DNA of 64,000 nt from NCBI GenBank assembly GCA_036937835.1, contig CM072863.1, positions 8,314,001 to 8,378,000 of the forward strand, read 5' to 3'. The position numbers and the translations under genes were made by a program. This DNA comes from Pampus argenteus. Its lineage: Eukaryota; Chordata; Actinopteri; Scombriformes; Stromateidae. Positions 13,668 through 25,300 of the stretch are shown here, piece after piece (within the stretch, counting starts at the first letter, position 1; each line of letters begins with the position of its first letter). Under the pieces are notes generated by a model. The model was not told where the DNA came from. It searched no databases and saw only the letters and a list, made by a program, of their open reading frames with translations.

Positions 13668-14564
13668 CTTTGGTGGGAAAATTAATGGTTAAAGAAATAT
13701 ATTTTATCCTCAAACAGTTTAAGTGAAGAATAAATATAGTGCAAGAAATATTGAACAGTAAATTGATCATTAACTCCTCTAAATGTTAAATGCTGTTCTC
13801 ACTGAACTGACCAACAGTGTTCTGATACAACATCCTGTTCTAGAACGATGCATCATCAAAGAGCGGCTCCATCAGTACATTACGTTGCACCTGCAATAGT
13901 TATGATGAAATCATAGATAAATACCTCACCAACATGGTGGCCGCGGGCATCAGTTTGCCCGTCAGGACCACGTGACTGGCCCACCAGCCTGTTCTAAATA
14001 TAGCTCAAATAGCACCACTAAAAAAAACCCTTAAACTTAACATGTTTAATACAAATGAACTCTGACCTACTATAGTTCAAAGGTCAGCATGACGCGCATG
14101 ACCAAAATGAGAAATCAAGCTTGCTTGTTTTGAGATGACTAACCCACAAAAAAATGGCAGAAAGAAAAAAAACAACATAATTTTCACGGCGAATGGGAGG
14201 TAGAGTTTAGTTTGTATCACTGTGAAAGGAGCATGTGTTATACATGTCATACAAGCTACCTGTTGTTGACAGAAAAGTACAGTGTTGTATGTACAAACGC
14301 TATGAAGTTTGCAGGCCTGTTTGGTTCAACCTATCTTTGTGAATCATGTCTTTTCTGACATGAACTTCATCAGATTACACCTCACTGATGCACATCTGCA
14401 ACACTCAGAGCTGTACTGTCAAATTACAGTTATAGCGGAGGACAACATGCTAGGAAACAGCAATGCTAGGCTTCCCACTAACTGACAAAGAAACAAACAC
14501 CAGTGGTGTCCAGTTCATGGTTAATGATACATGTGTTTGTAAAAATTTAACAACTGTTTACCTT

Positions 14565-14905
14565 AAAATGATAACAGTCGCAGTTTGTTACTGCTAACCG
14601 GGAGCAGGCTACTAGCGACCTTGACGTCCGCATGCTAGCGCTTGAAGCTAAATGCGCAGAGCTGACGGGTCTCATCTTCATACCAAGGTGCTTGAACTGA
14701 AGACCCGCTCTCGGCGGCACAACATCAAAACTGTGGGGGACTGCAGAGGGTGAGGAGGAGGAGGAGGAAGGTAAACCAACTGAAATCATCGTCGCGCCTT
14801 CAGAGAAGTGCAACAGTTTACCCCTGAAACGGCGGAGCGACCCGGATCTTCAGGGACCAGAGAGAGACGGCGAGGGTCCTGGAAAAGGTGAAGGCAAGTA
14901 TCAGC
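14565..14905 (+). mobile_element. possible L1-clade ORF1 fragment
   Basis: The plus strand translates, with frameshifts, to a coiled-coil-like stretch (LLTANREQATSDLDVRMLAL then EAKCAELTG) followed by a segment resembling the L1 ORF1 signature LESRSRRxNIRxVG (here LELKTRSRRHNIKTVG) and an acidic run ending in GKPTE. Such an arrangement is typical of fish L1 ORF1 proteins. It lies upstream of, and in the same orientation as, the reverse transcriptase relic at 15310-16560, so both may be one element. The antisense serine-rich ORF here is a shadow. Confidence 0.45.
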
Positions 14906-15309
14906 TACTCACATCAATCGGACTTATTTATATACTGTTTTATATACTTTATATTACAATGGTGCACTCTGAACTGGTACTGTTTATGTTTTCACTACTT
15001 TAATTGGTTTATATCGCGGTATAATAAAGTTGATGTTATTATAATGTCACGGTGTGGGGGTTAGTGGTAACATAATCTAGTTATTTGCCCAGTAGCAACT
15101 AGAAGAAACAAACTGTGCTTCTTCTCCCAATAGTTTTATATTATGGGACACACTAAAAGCTTTTTTAAGGAGACAAATAATCTCTTATACAAGAGGTATC
15201 AAAAAGAAATGCATGGCTATGAACTGGGAGAGAAGGCGCACAAAATTCTGTTTAATACAGATTATAAATTAATTTTCGAGGCCAATACCTGCCACAAATA
15301 ATTAATCCA

Positions 15310-16560
15310 GACTAGTGTGACTTTATTTCAAAGTGCTCATCAGCTCATAATCTATGTAGGCTCTTTAATATTATTCATTTAACAAAATCTGAAACAACCC
15401 AGCATAGATGTGTCTTTAGATGCTGAGAATATCATACAAATATCATATTTATTTAAAGTATTAGCCAAGTATGGGTTCGGCCCATTATTTATTAGTTGGG
15501 TCCAAACTTTATACCATAAACCCCAAGGCAAAAATTACCACCAATAAACAGATCTCATCTACATTCCCTTTAAGCAGATCAAGTCGACATGGATGCCCTA
15601 TGTCTCCAGCACTTTCTGTCTTGACAATTAAGCCCTTAGCTGAATTAATTAGACAAGATCCAGATATAAAGAGCTTTTAGGTGGGCCAGACAGTTCATAA
15701 AATTATTCTTCTAGCAGATGATGTTATTTTGTACCTAAAAAAAATAAAAAAAACCTGGTAACTCTCTTTCCAAATTACAAACTGTGTCAAATACTAAAAT
15801 AACCTAAAATAACCTAAAATTAAAATTTTAGGTTATAAGGTAAATTTGGAAAATAGTGAAATTATCCCATTAACAAATGTTGATCACTCCGAACTCCAGT
15901 GTACAAGTCCATTTAGATGGTCTATAGATGGCATAAAATACATTGGGATATTTGTAGACAACAACCTCAAAAACCTGTACAAATTGAATTACCTCACACT
16001 GCTCAATAAGATTGAAGATGATTTACATCTCTCACCTTGATTGGAAGAGTTAATTATATCAAAATGAATGTACAACTGACATTGCAATGCCTGTTTCAAT
16101 CCTTGCCCATTCCTTTGCCACAATCCTTCTTCTAAGCTCTCAATAAATGTGTCAGACAATTTTTATGGAATTGTAAAGTACCTCGGATATCATTGGAGAA
16201 ACTAACATGGGACTATGGATAAGGGGGACTTCAAGTTTTAGAAACTACTACTTGGCAGCCCAAATGAGCTTCATCTCATCCTTTTTTGAGGGCAATGGCG
16301 CCCCTTCTTGAACACAAAGTGGACTACACCCCCTGAAAGAAGAGGTCCACAGTGACTTAATTTATAAGCATAATCCTGGAACAGTAAACAACAGGGCAGA
16401 TAACCCTATATTGAGACATCTGATAAAAATGTGGTATGAGGTTCACAAAACTCAAAAATTAACTTATACCCATGATAACCTTTTTCTGTTATCTCCAACT
16501 AAAATCCTTTATGAGAGCTAGTTTGGGTCCTGAAATGTCTCCTTTCCTAAAATAACCCAG
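15310..16560 (+). mobile_element. degenerate L1-clade retrotransposon, reverse transcriptase region
   Basis: Translation across several frames recovers the L1 ORF2 reverse transcriptase in order: a palm approach with RLFNIIHLTKSETTQ (about 15355), SLDAEN (about 15412), YGFGPLFISWVQTLYHKP (about 15470), FPLSRSSRHGCPMSP (about 15570), PLAELIRQDPDIK, the catalytic box ADDVILYL (15714 onward), and YIGIFVDN with PFLCHNP-like sequence further on. Frameshifts and stops interrupt it many times, so it is inactive. There is no endonuclease domain in frame nearby, so it is 5' truncated or heavily decayed. Confidence 0.85.
15809..15836. repeat. perfect 13-bp inverted repeat (hairpin) in the L1 relic
   Basis: Arms ATAACCTAAAATT and AATTTTAGGTTAT are separated by two A residues. 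Probably a chance expansion inside decayed transposon sequence. Confidence 0.8.
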
Positions 16561-17664
16561 AATATTCAAAAATATTTCAACTTTTTTTGTTTGAGCATCT
16601 GATACACATATTTGTACATACTGCAGAGGGTTCTCCAGGTTCAACTGGACCCATTCAAAAATTCAAAAATCAGCATTAAAAAAGCTATTGCATTTTTTAC
16701 ATTAAATAATATTCATTGAACTGATGGCTGTTACGTTCTCCTGCTTCAGGTAACCATAATACAGTGTCATTTTTCTTCTTCATAAAGAAATAGTGTAATA
16801 GTGTAAACTAATGTTATATCAGCTCCAAAGGTGTTGTGCCATCGTCTTCTGATAATTCTTTGTACGTTGATGTTGGATTAAGGGACCAGATGGATTTACC
16901 TCCTGAGAAAATGTATTTTATTTCCAAAACAAGTAACCAAACATTTTAATGCATTGAATCCACAAAGAATTCATTAAGTCTCTTGAGTATATTTGTGTAA
17001 CATTGTCAATCAATGTCAGTCTTAATCACCTCATCTTTTTGTTCAAGAGGCAAAATTTCTATTGGCAAAAAAGAAAATTATTATAAAAAAAATGCACCTA
17101 TGTAATTCTGTTATAGAAATGTAGGTTCTTAAATGATACCCTTGTCTGCATTTATGGACAAGCACTAGTACTTTTCTTATTCAAAGTAATAGCAATATTA
17201 ACATAAATAATATCATACTTAAGGACATAAATAGGGTGACATATATAGATTATATACATCAATTACAATAATAATACAATTACAGTGGTTCAAAAGTAAA
17301 AACAAAATACGGAAAAAAAATATAAATATGATATATTGAATGCGAAATACAAAATTAGTGTTAATTGAATAAGAGACAGACCAGGTTACTGCTGATGTAA
17401 TAGGTTGAGTGTCTTGTAAATATAATATGATATACTTCTGCGTCTGATAAAGTCAGAATATAGATGTGGAAGGATGTTAGATCAAAGCAGTTGTAATATG
17501 TTCAGTAGAGGGCGCAAAGAGACAAAGTTACACCTGACTATTGAAACAACTTATTGGTGAAGCTGCTCCCGGCTGATGGAGAATGAAATATATTGAGTTC
17601 CTTCAGTGATGCCCGTTCATCTTTTCCTCATGAAGTTCCAGCCTCCTTCTGCTTTGTCACATCT
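16561..17664. other. intergenic and probable igfbp6 3' UTR
   Basis: Very AT-rich. On the minus strand AAATAAAA near 16915-16922 could serve as the polyadenylation signal of the igfbp6-type gene, implying a 3' UTR of about 750 bases. No coding segment was recognised. Confidence 0.45.
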
Positions 17665-18866
17665 TTATGCATTTAAACAAGTCACGCCGCCCCTCTTGGT
17701 AGGTTGTGAAGCCACCGCCATGCCGTTCTCATTGACACACCAACACCTGCCACGCTTTTTACCTCGAGACGACCAACACTGCACAAACATAACACATAAA
17801 TGCACGATGAAGCCTGAAGTTGCAAGTACATCCAGTTGTAAACAGGACATCTATGATTTTAATATTGTTCATCTTGAATTAAAAACTCACCTGCTTCTTC
17901 CTGAAGAAACCACGCCTGTCACAGTTGGGCATGTAGATATCATGATGTGATTCAAATACATGGGCATCAAGGCCTCTGATGAGTGTAGTTAGCAGTTTTC
18001 GACATGGAGCCTGAAAAAATAGATGATTTCAACTGATGAGGGCAAATCTAAATTATAAGTTATTTGTGTACTGTTTATCTGAAGTATTAAGATTGTTATG
18101 AAGGTGATTCTTACCTCCTCAGGATCCCCAGTAGGTGCTGAATCTGAGGTAAAAAAAAAAAAAAAAAAAGCATTTAGCATTGATGTCTAATTATTGTGTA
18201 AATATCTGTTAAATCAAACATTCTGTTGTGAGCTAAGCTGCAATTTTTTTTTTAACCAACTTTAAAACCTTAGGGGTTTTTTAATATACTTTACTCTTGG
18301 TTCACTAATCACACTAATAAAAGCACTGACAGCCTGAAAGTAAAAGCTATCTTGAACAAAAGAAAATTTAATGCTTGTAATGATCTTCATTGTGGTGACC
18401 AAGACATCAAAACATTTCTAGCCTAAGTCATTGTGATTCACTATCTTGCCCTAAAACTACTATTTATATAACTGCTTGTCCAGCACTATAAACTCATCAT
18501 TCATTACTATCCCTATAATCCTTCCAGACACAAAGTAATAACCTTACCATCGGTGTGGCTCTTTTCAGTCACGCTGCTGCTGCTGCTGTAACTGCAGACT
18601 CCTCTGCCTTCCAGCAGGGTGCGGAGGGGCTTTGGATCATCTTCTGGAGGGGAACAGCGCAGACCATGGGCACAGCTCAGAGTGTAGACTCCACAGGGTT
18701 CTCCAACAGCCAGACTGGCAGCATTTGAATCTACAGTAGGCTGGCTTTGTGCAGGCTTTCCTCTACACTTAGGGCATCCTCTGGATAGTGTGGTCAGCAG
18801 CTTTGAGCTTGACAGAGCCGGCTGCAGGATCTGAAGCAGCACCAGGATGTTTAAATATAGAAGCAT
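17665..18866 (-). CDS. igfbp6: insulin-like growth factor binding protein 6-type
   Basis: Four exons on the minus strand: 18866-18548, 18143-18115, 18010-17891 and 17778-17665 (stop TAA), 193 residues in total. A hydrophobic signal peptide (MLLYLNILVLLQIL) marks a secreted protein that binds IGFs extracellularly. The second half of the IGFBP N-domain is clear: EPCGVYTLSCAHGLRC, PLRTLLEGRGVC. The serine-rich linker is short. The C-terminal thyroglobulin type-1 domain is complete, with six cysteines: PCRKLL, MPNCDRRGFFRKKQ, CWSSRGKKRGRCWCVN and a final VTC. The first half of the N-domain has only two cysteines (RGCPKC) and lacks the GCGCC motif of other IGFBPs, leaving six N-domain cysteines. 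IGFBP6 is the family member known for a reduced cysteine set, and adjacency to spryd3 in divergent orientation, as in human, supports igfbp6. Which teleost paralog (a or b) is not decided. Confidence 0.9.
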
Positions 18867-19061
18867 CTTACACTTGACGTTGTCCTTTAATAAATGGGTC
18901 TAGTCACTGACTTGTTGATTATTTCCTACGAGGACTGTTTATCCTTCTTTAGCACAGACTTAGTTTAAATACACGGACTGCAGTCTCGAAAGGTGGATAG
19001 TAATTCCCTCAAGCCAAGACGTGAAGTGATAATGAGGCTGACAGACGCCACTGGCAGCAGC

Positions 19062-19069
19062 TTTTAAAG
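19062..19069 (-). promoter_or_regulatory. TATA-like box upstream of igfbp6
   Basis: TTTAAAAG on the minus strand, about 195 bases upstream of the igfbp6 start codon. It would place transcription start near 19035. No intron is required between there and the ATG. Confidence 0.35.
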
Positions 19070-20640
19070 AGCCAAAACCAGTGGAGAAAGGTATGGGAGG
19101 GCACGTGATGGAGAATGTTAGTTTTCAACTCTCATTTCCACACAGCTGAGCACACCCCGTTTCACTCGCACACGTGCACACAAGCATGCACACACCCGCA
19201 TGCTCATACCATTTGTTGTCTGTCATCTTGTGGGGTAGTAATGTTTTCTACACCAACATCGTGTGTGTTACTCCATTGCTCTGCCTTTTCCGCTCTGAGA
19301 AGGTAATTTATTTGTAAAGATGACGCTGGCGCGTGGCCACTCATGGCTCAGCAGGCAAGAAATGAACCATTCATGTTTAGAAAATGATTACTGTATTTAC
19401 TGTAATTTTACAGCAGTTGTAATTTACTCAAGTAAAGATTAGGTGAGAGGTGTGAGGTGAGAACATAGATAATAGTTTCCACAACAATTATTTTTCAACA
19501 GTATTGTGCAGTTTATGGCAAATAAAGGAAGTTGAAAATATTGTAGTTACTCTGAGGATGATTTTAAATGTATTTAAGCAGTTAATAATAGTAGAAAAAT
19601 ACAAATAAATATTACTAGAAAATACTTAAAATAATACAATCACAATTAAAAATTACTAATTTACAATAACAAGAGTTACATGCTTGCATTTGACATTGTC
19701 ATGACCTTTCTTTAAATAGCAACTACAAAACAATAACTTTGCTCCCAGAGTGTGTTTAGAGTCTGTTACTGCAGGGCTTAAGATTTGGTGGAAACTGAGA
19801 GGCTGAAGGAGTGCCACTGTAGGTTGGATGACTAAGACATTAATAGAAACCAGCAAAAAGTCCCACCCTACAAATTCCACTGTGTGTGAGTCACAAACAC
19901 AGTAAATTAGAAGACCTAAACAAAAATCAGATAACATGACTATTTATCTATAATAGAATATAGTGAAAATATGTTGAATTGAAATAGTTTTAAATATTCT
20001 AAAATATCTAAAATAACCAAAAATAAACTGTTTCTAATTCAATTTCAACAGTTCAGACTCTAAAGATATTCAGTTTATTGTCATGTCCTCTCTACATCAC
20101 ATACAGGGGAATTATTAGGTATTGAACAATACCCCTGTAATTCAGGGATGCTGTCCAAAGTATTGAAATGTCTTTATTTTCTTTATGCTTTTCATTGATT
20201 CCTTCCCAAGAAAAAATAGGTTCAAAGCAAACTAAAATGTAACATATCCTGTTTGAGCCTTAAAAGCTGTGAATCTTTGTAAAAGTTAACCAACACTTTT
20301 TTACAAGTGAAAGTAAATCTTGAAAAATTAGAAACTGACCTCTCTCAAAGTGTTAAATTTGACATTTTTATTGTTGTATGAAATAAAAAAGGAAAAGTGA
20401 AGTTATCAAAAAAAAACTGCCTTGGTCCAAACAGCTTATTTTTATACAAGGTCTTTATTATTTTTTCAGATTTTATCTTCTATGTGTAGTCATTATGTAA
20501 GACAATATGTGAAATGTGAAAGCAAAACACCAACCCATACAGGGACCCTAAAACCAAGTCTTAACCTTTAAACAGACAAAACGTCACTTCTCAAAAAGGA
20601 GCCCAGTCTGTTGATTAAATCGTGCTCTTGGTACACACAC
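19070..20640. other. intergenic region between divergent igfbp6 and spryd3
   Basis: No gene or recognisable repeat family seen. Includes CA-rich sequence near 19150-19200 and long AT-rich segments from 19380 to 20500. It must hold the regulatory sequences of both divergent genes. Confidence 0.5.
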
Positions 20641-20700
20641 GCGCGCGCCTTATTTATCCTCTGATGTGATTGGTTGAAGGGGCGGGACTTCCGGCGGTAG
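20640..20700 (+). promoter_or_regulatory. probable spryd3 promoter (CCAAT, GC box, ETS site)
   Basis: A compact GC-rich cluster: inverted CCAAT box ATTGG (20669-20673), GC box GGGGCGGG (20679-20686) and the ETS-type ACTTCCGG (20687-20694). This arrangement is typical of TATA-less housekeeping promoters. A CG-alternating stretch begins it at 20640. Confidence 0.65.
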
Positions 20701-20784
20701 GGCAGGTTAGCCAAGAAAGCCAGACTTTCACCTCCTTAAAATCGGCAGGAAACTCGCAGGACGACGCTAACGAGTTATTACACA
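20700..20784 (+). other. probable non-coding first exon of spryd3
   Basis: Sequence after the promoter cluster, ending at a GTAAGG donor (20785). A second donor GTAAGA follows at 20797. Joined to the acceptor at 22336 it gives a short 5' UTR before the ATG at 22356. The transcription start is a guess. Confidence 0.5.
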
Positions 20785-21446
20785 GTAAGGAACCAACGTA
20801 AGACAAAGAGTCTTTGAGTAGCTTCATAATAACCTAATGTACATTTGTATTTACATATTGTTTAGTCATACAGAGCGATAACGTTGTAACGCTGAAAGCA
20901 GCTAGCCGGCCAACCGAGTACTGCCTGTAGTTTGGGAAATTTCATGCTGCGTTTAGGGAAGGCTCGTAAATTGGTCAACTGAGGGAGTTAACTCGCAACA
21001 AACAATAACAAAGTGACGTCTCACATATTTGTTTACCTCATTGATGTATATCACTAGTTTGATTGCCACCTATTTTAATCAGTTGTATTTGTGCTGGTAC
21101 TCGATTTTCGTTCATGTTTTAGGAAGAACAGATGCTTTTTTTTGACAAAAGTATGTCCCCTCCTACCCCTTCAGCTCGAGAATGTAAACGAATCTCAACT
21201 AATCCTGTAAAAGTAAAAATCTAACACACAGTAAGATACTTTTGTACCGGATATAAATGTGTGAATAACCAACGAAACCTAACAGTGCGTTCATCTGAGT
21301 CATCCTGGCTGTTTTGGCATAAAAAGTGTCATAGATTACTCATTTCGCGCTTAAATGATTAGTTGATTAATTTATTAGTCTGTCAACAATACTATAATGG
21401 CAACTGTTTTCACAATGGATTAATCATTAAACTATTATGACTCAAC

Positions 21447-21488
<42 letters not shown>
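21447..21488. repeat. (TA)n(CA)n compound microsatellite in spryd3 intron 1
   Basis: TA dinucleotides run directly into about 13 CA dinucleotides. Confidence 0.95.
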
Positions 21489-22355
21489 ACTATTTCCAGC
21501 TTCCATTTACAGTAAGCTAAATATTTTAGGATTTAAAGTGTTTGTTTTTTTTTTTTGTTTTTTTTGGAAAAAACAAACAGCTTAGTGTTTGGAAGTTGTG
21601 ATGACCATTTTTCACTATGCTCTGATATTTGTCAGTTGCTGGCCTACACCAGTGACGTAGACACTGTGCATGGCATGGGTGGTACCCTATACGGCAGTTT
21701 GTTTGTGTCAGTCCAAGCTTACTTTGGGGGTGGAGGACAAACAAGGGAGACACCTGACCATCACAGGACTGACACAAACAGGTGACTCACATTCATGCCT
21801 GTTGGCAGCGTAGAGTCTTCATCCAGGCCTTTGCTTGTCTCTGGAATGTGGGATGAAACACAAATGAAAAAACTCGTTACATGAAGGGTTTGGCCTGAGA
21901 ATCAAACCCAGGTCATTCTTGTTGTCAGGCAACAGTGGCAATGTTTGTTGTCTTGTTGTGGTGAAATGTTTTTGCTGTCTTTTAATGAGCACCTGCGGTG
22001 TTACTGCATTTTCTTCCCTGTTTTTGCTCACAGCTTTCATGTCCTCAGTAATTAATTACTCTTCTGTTGTTCATCATTATTGGTTTGCTCGTTGTCTGTG
22101 TCACCAATGGAAACATCATTAAAGATTAGATTTAAAAACCACTGGGTGGTGCAAAAAAGCACCTGGGTTTAGTTTGGGGTTTCCCTGAGCTTTAAATAAT
22201 GCTGCATGACATTTGGAGGAATGTAAAAAATGTTTCCAATCGAAAAAGTCATCAAACACACGTTACATTACACACAAATAGGACTAAAAGACTAATGAAA
22301 CTGTTGAAACAATGAATTTGTTTCCCTGTGTCCTAGATTGTAATGATTTTCCGAC

Positions 22356-25300
22356 ATGGACGACATCAACCTTCATTATCGCTTTCTGAACTGGAGAAGA
22401 CGAATACGAGAAATTCGTGAAGTGCGAGCAGTGCGATACCGAGAGCGGCTGAAAAAGATGCTGAGAGACGGAGACATACTCAGGTACCAGTGATGAGCAA
22501 TGCCACCATGCAAGTCATATGTTTCATTCATGATTTTATGTTTGGGCTGTACTTTGCTAAATCATTATCTCACTTGCTTTTAGCGCCATTATATAATAAT
22601 ATCTAGTCCTTAATAAATAAATATATTATTTGTTTTTTGTTTTTGTTTTTAGATATCACGGGAATTCAGATGAAGTTGGCTGTTTTGTTGCTGCCAGGCC
22701 ATTGTCAAGAAGAAATCGCTATTTTGAAGTAAGAATTGATGATTTCCTCTTTATTTGAAAAATGTGACAGAAAATTTGCTGATTTTCTTTAGCTTAAATT
22801 ATAGTAAATTAAATATTTTGGACAAAACAGCACACTTAGTGATGTCACCTTGAGCTCTAGATCAATCAAGAATCAATCAAGAAAATTATCTACAGAGTAA
22901 TTGATAATGAAAAAATAGTGTTAGTTGCATCCCTGCACAGTCAAAGTTTACAGTTTTATCACCAGTTATATTCTGTGATTTACACAAAGTAAAAGTAAAA
23001 ATAAAAAGTCCTGGGAATTAATCAAGAGGCGTAAAGCTGTGCATACATACTATATGTAAATATATGCTGGGGTTTGTTTATAGTGTAGTTGAAGTTCTTT
23101 CTGACACATGCTTGTAATGAGAAAACATCCACACTATATACTAATTACAATACTAACAAGGGGTTTGACAATGTAATGTGTTTGAAGAAATTTATTATAA
23201 TCAAGGATACTTGTATGAATACAAATCACTTTAATAGACACAATGCAGTGCTCAAGAGAAATGAGAACCTGCTCAGAGCTGGTAATAACACAATGTTGGA
23301 CTACTGGACAACCCAGATATATAAGAAAACTAAAATAAAGTGTTAGTATTTGGTAAAAAAACCATTACACACTCACGCATTTGAAACTGTGCTCCAAGGT
23401 CACCTTGTGATTGGCGTCCAGCAGCACATATCTTGTGTCATTTCCCATGAGTAAGGTAAACTTGACTTCCTGCCTTCACCGTCTTAAGTCATAATGAAAA
23501 AGAAATCATGACACCTTCTGGGAACAAATCTCATTTGAGGAACAAAGATCTTTTATCTTAGAAATATTGAATTACTTGGCATTACTTTTTACATTGTGTG
23601 CTGAGACTTGGCGTACTGTAATTATTGAAGCTAATGCTGATTATTCAAGTCAAAATCATTGTGCCAAATTATTTACACCAAAGCCAGAAGCAGTGTTAGC
23701 AGTAAATCCAAAAATCCAAAACTATCATGTTTGAGATTTAAATGGATTCACCTCTGCTTGAGGTATTTTTATGTTTTTTGATCACACCTTTTTTATTTGT
23801 AAAACTCTTTAATTACTGAAAAGAGACAACAATATACTGTATTTTTTGCATCACTGTACTATACTGAACTGTACTATACTCATTGGGAACACACACATTT
23901 CTTCCAGTTTCTCTGCAGAACATTTCAGCTATAAACATTGGGCCTCATGCGTTTTTACTATTTTTTTGTACAAGGTAATAAGAGGAAAATGGGAAAACCC
24001 CATGTGTGATTCATGAAACTCTCTTACCGGCTGTACTTGTTGTAAATATCTTGTCTGGTGATCATTAGCATAATCCACACCCCTAAAAATGCCATGTCAT
24101 GGGTGAGTTTCTTTCACAGAAAGAAGAGTAAAAACACCACCCATCACATACACATATCAAATTTGATGTGAAGTTAGATGATAAAACGTCTTTCAAAAGC
24201 AAAGCGCTCTGTGAAATGAAGCAGTTTACGGCATATGACGGTCACTGAGAGAATATTGTAGTCAGTAGTAGTCGTACAGGTGATGTTACAGTCAGCTGCA
24301 ACACAATATGCTACTGGACAGAGACCTGCAGAGATACAGAGGCAGACATGTACATTTCATTTGTAACTAGTTCTATGAGAAAATTAAATGCCACAAATGT
24401 TCTTAAATCACTCGTACACACATTTTAAGAACACATCAGTATGTTGCTTCTTGCATGAGGCTCAATGATTTGCACCATACAATGATATTATAAGATTTGT
24501 GATAATTGTGCAGGTCAGCAACAATTCTTAGTTGCTGCTAAGGGGCTAAAATGTACCAGACTCTGCTAGAGACACCAGTGGATGTAGACTCTGACCCTGC
24601 CTCAAGCAGTAGCCAGTGAGGCAGTCACGATGGTATATTATTTAAAAAAAAAACTAAGAAATGCTGCATTTATAGCTGCTTCTTCAGTTTCAGTGCTGCT
24701 TTCTACTTGATGGGTTTACATACTTTTTTTAATGCAGTGACTTTCTTAACTCTCTGGTTTCATAGAGCCAGATAAGTCACAGATTATTACAAATCCTTTG
24801 CTGTTTTGTTTCTTTCACTGTTCTTGGTAGGCCACCAACACCCCAGGACAGTGGCTGTTTCTCAGAGTAAACCTTGTTCAAACTTGCCTAACACACACAT
24901 CCTGCCCCAGTTTGACGTGTAGTGATACAGTAACCAACCCCCTTAACCTTTATACTTTTGTGTGCTTCATCCTTGTGACTCACTTTGTGAGAGTCATGTA
25001 GGAGGAGGGAGGGGGTGATTTGTGTAAATGAGAATATGGATTAATCAATGATAGTTAAGTGATTTCAGATTGTAGCACTGATGTTAGATTTTATGTGCAG
25101 GTTTCACTGTGACACAGAAAAAAAGGGACTTCTTCTTAGCCTCAAAACAGTGTTGAGGTCATGGGAAAGAACTTCAAGTTTCCTCCTCTCTCCTTGCCCT
25201 GGATTTGCCAGCAGTGCTCAGATTGCAATGTGTCCATGTAGGGCTCCCGAGGGATGATGTCATATAGTCAGTATTCAGTTATGATAACAATGATGGTCTT

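Larger units (their letters stand above)
13060..13715. repeat. tandem duplication, unit about 327 bp
   Basis: The segment starting near 13081 (TTGTTAAAATATTTTAA) recurs at 13408 with over 100 bases nearly unchanged (for example TTGAGAGGAGAGGTTACCAG in both copies). Similarity continues through the shared CAGCAAGTTTGGTCC. A fragment of a third copy may precede the first at about 13040-13060. The duplication carries the exon-like sequences annotated separately. Confidence 0.85.

Noticed and set aside
14547..14813. Minus-strand ORF of 88 codons with a serine run
   Set aside because: The serine run is the complement of GAG/GGA repeats; the plus strand gives a better match to L1 ORF1-like sequence.
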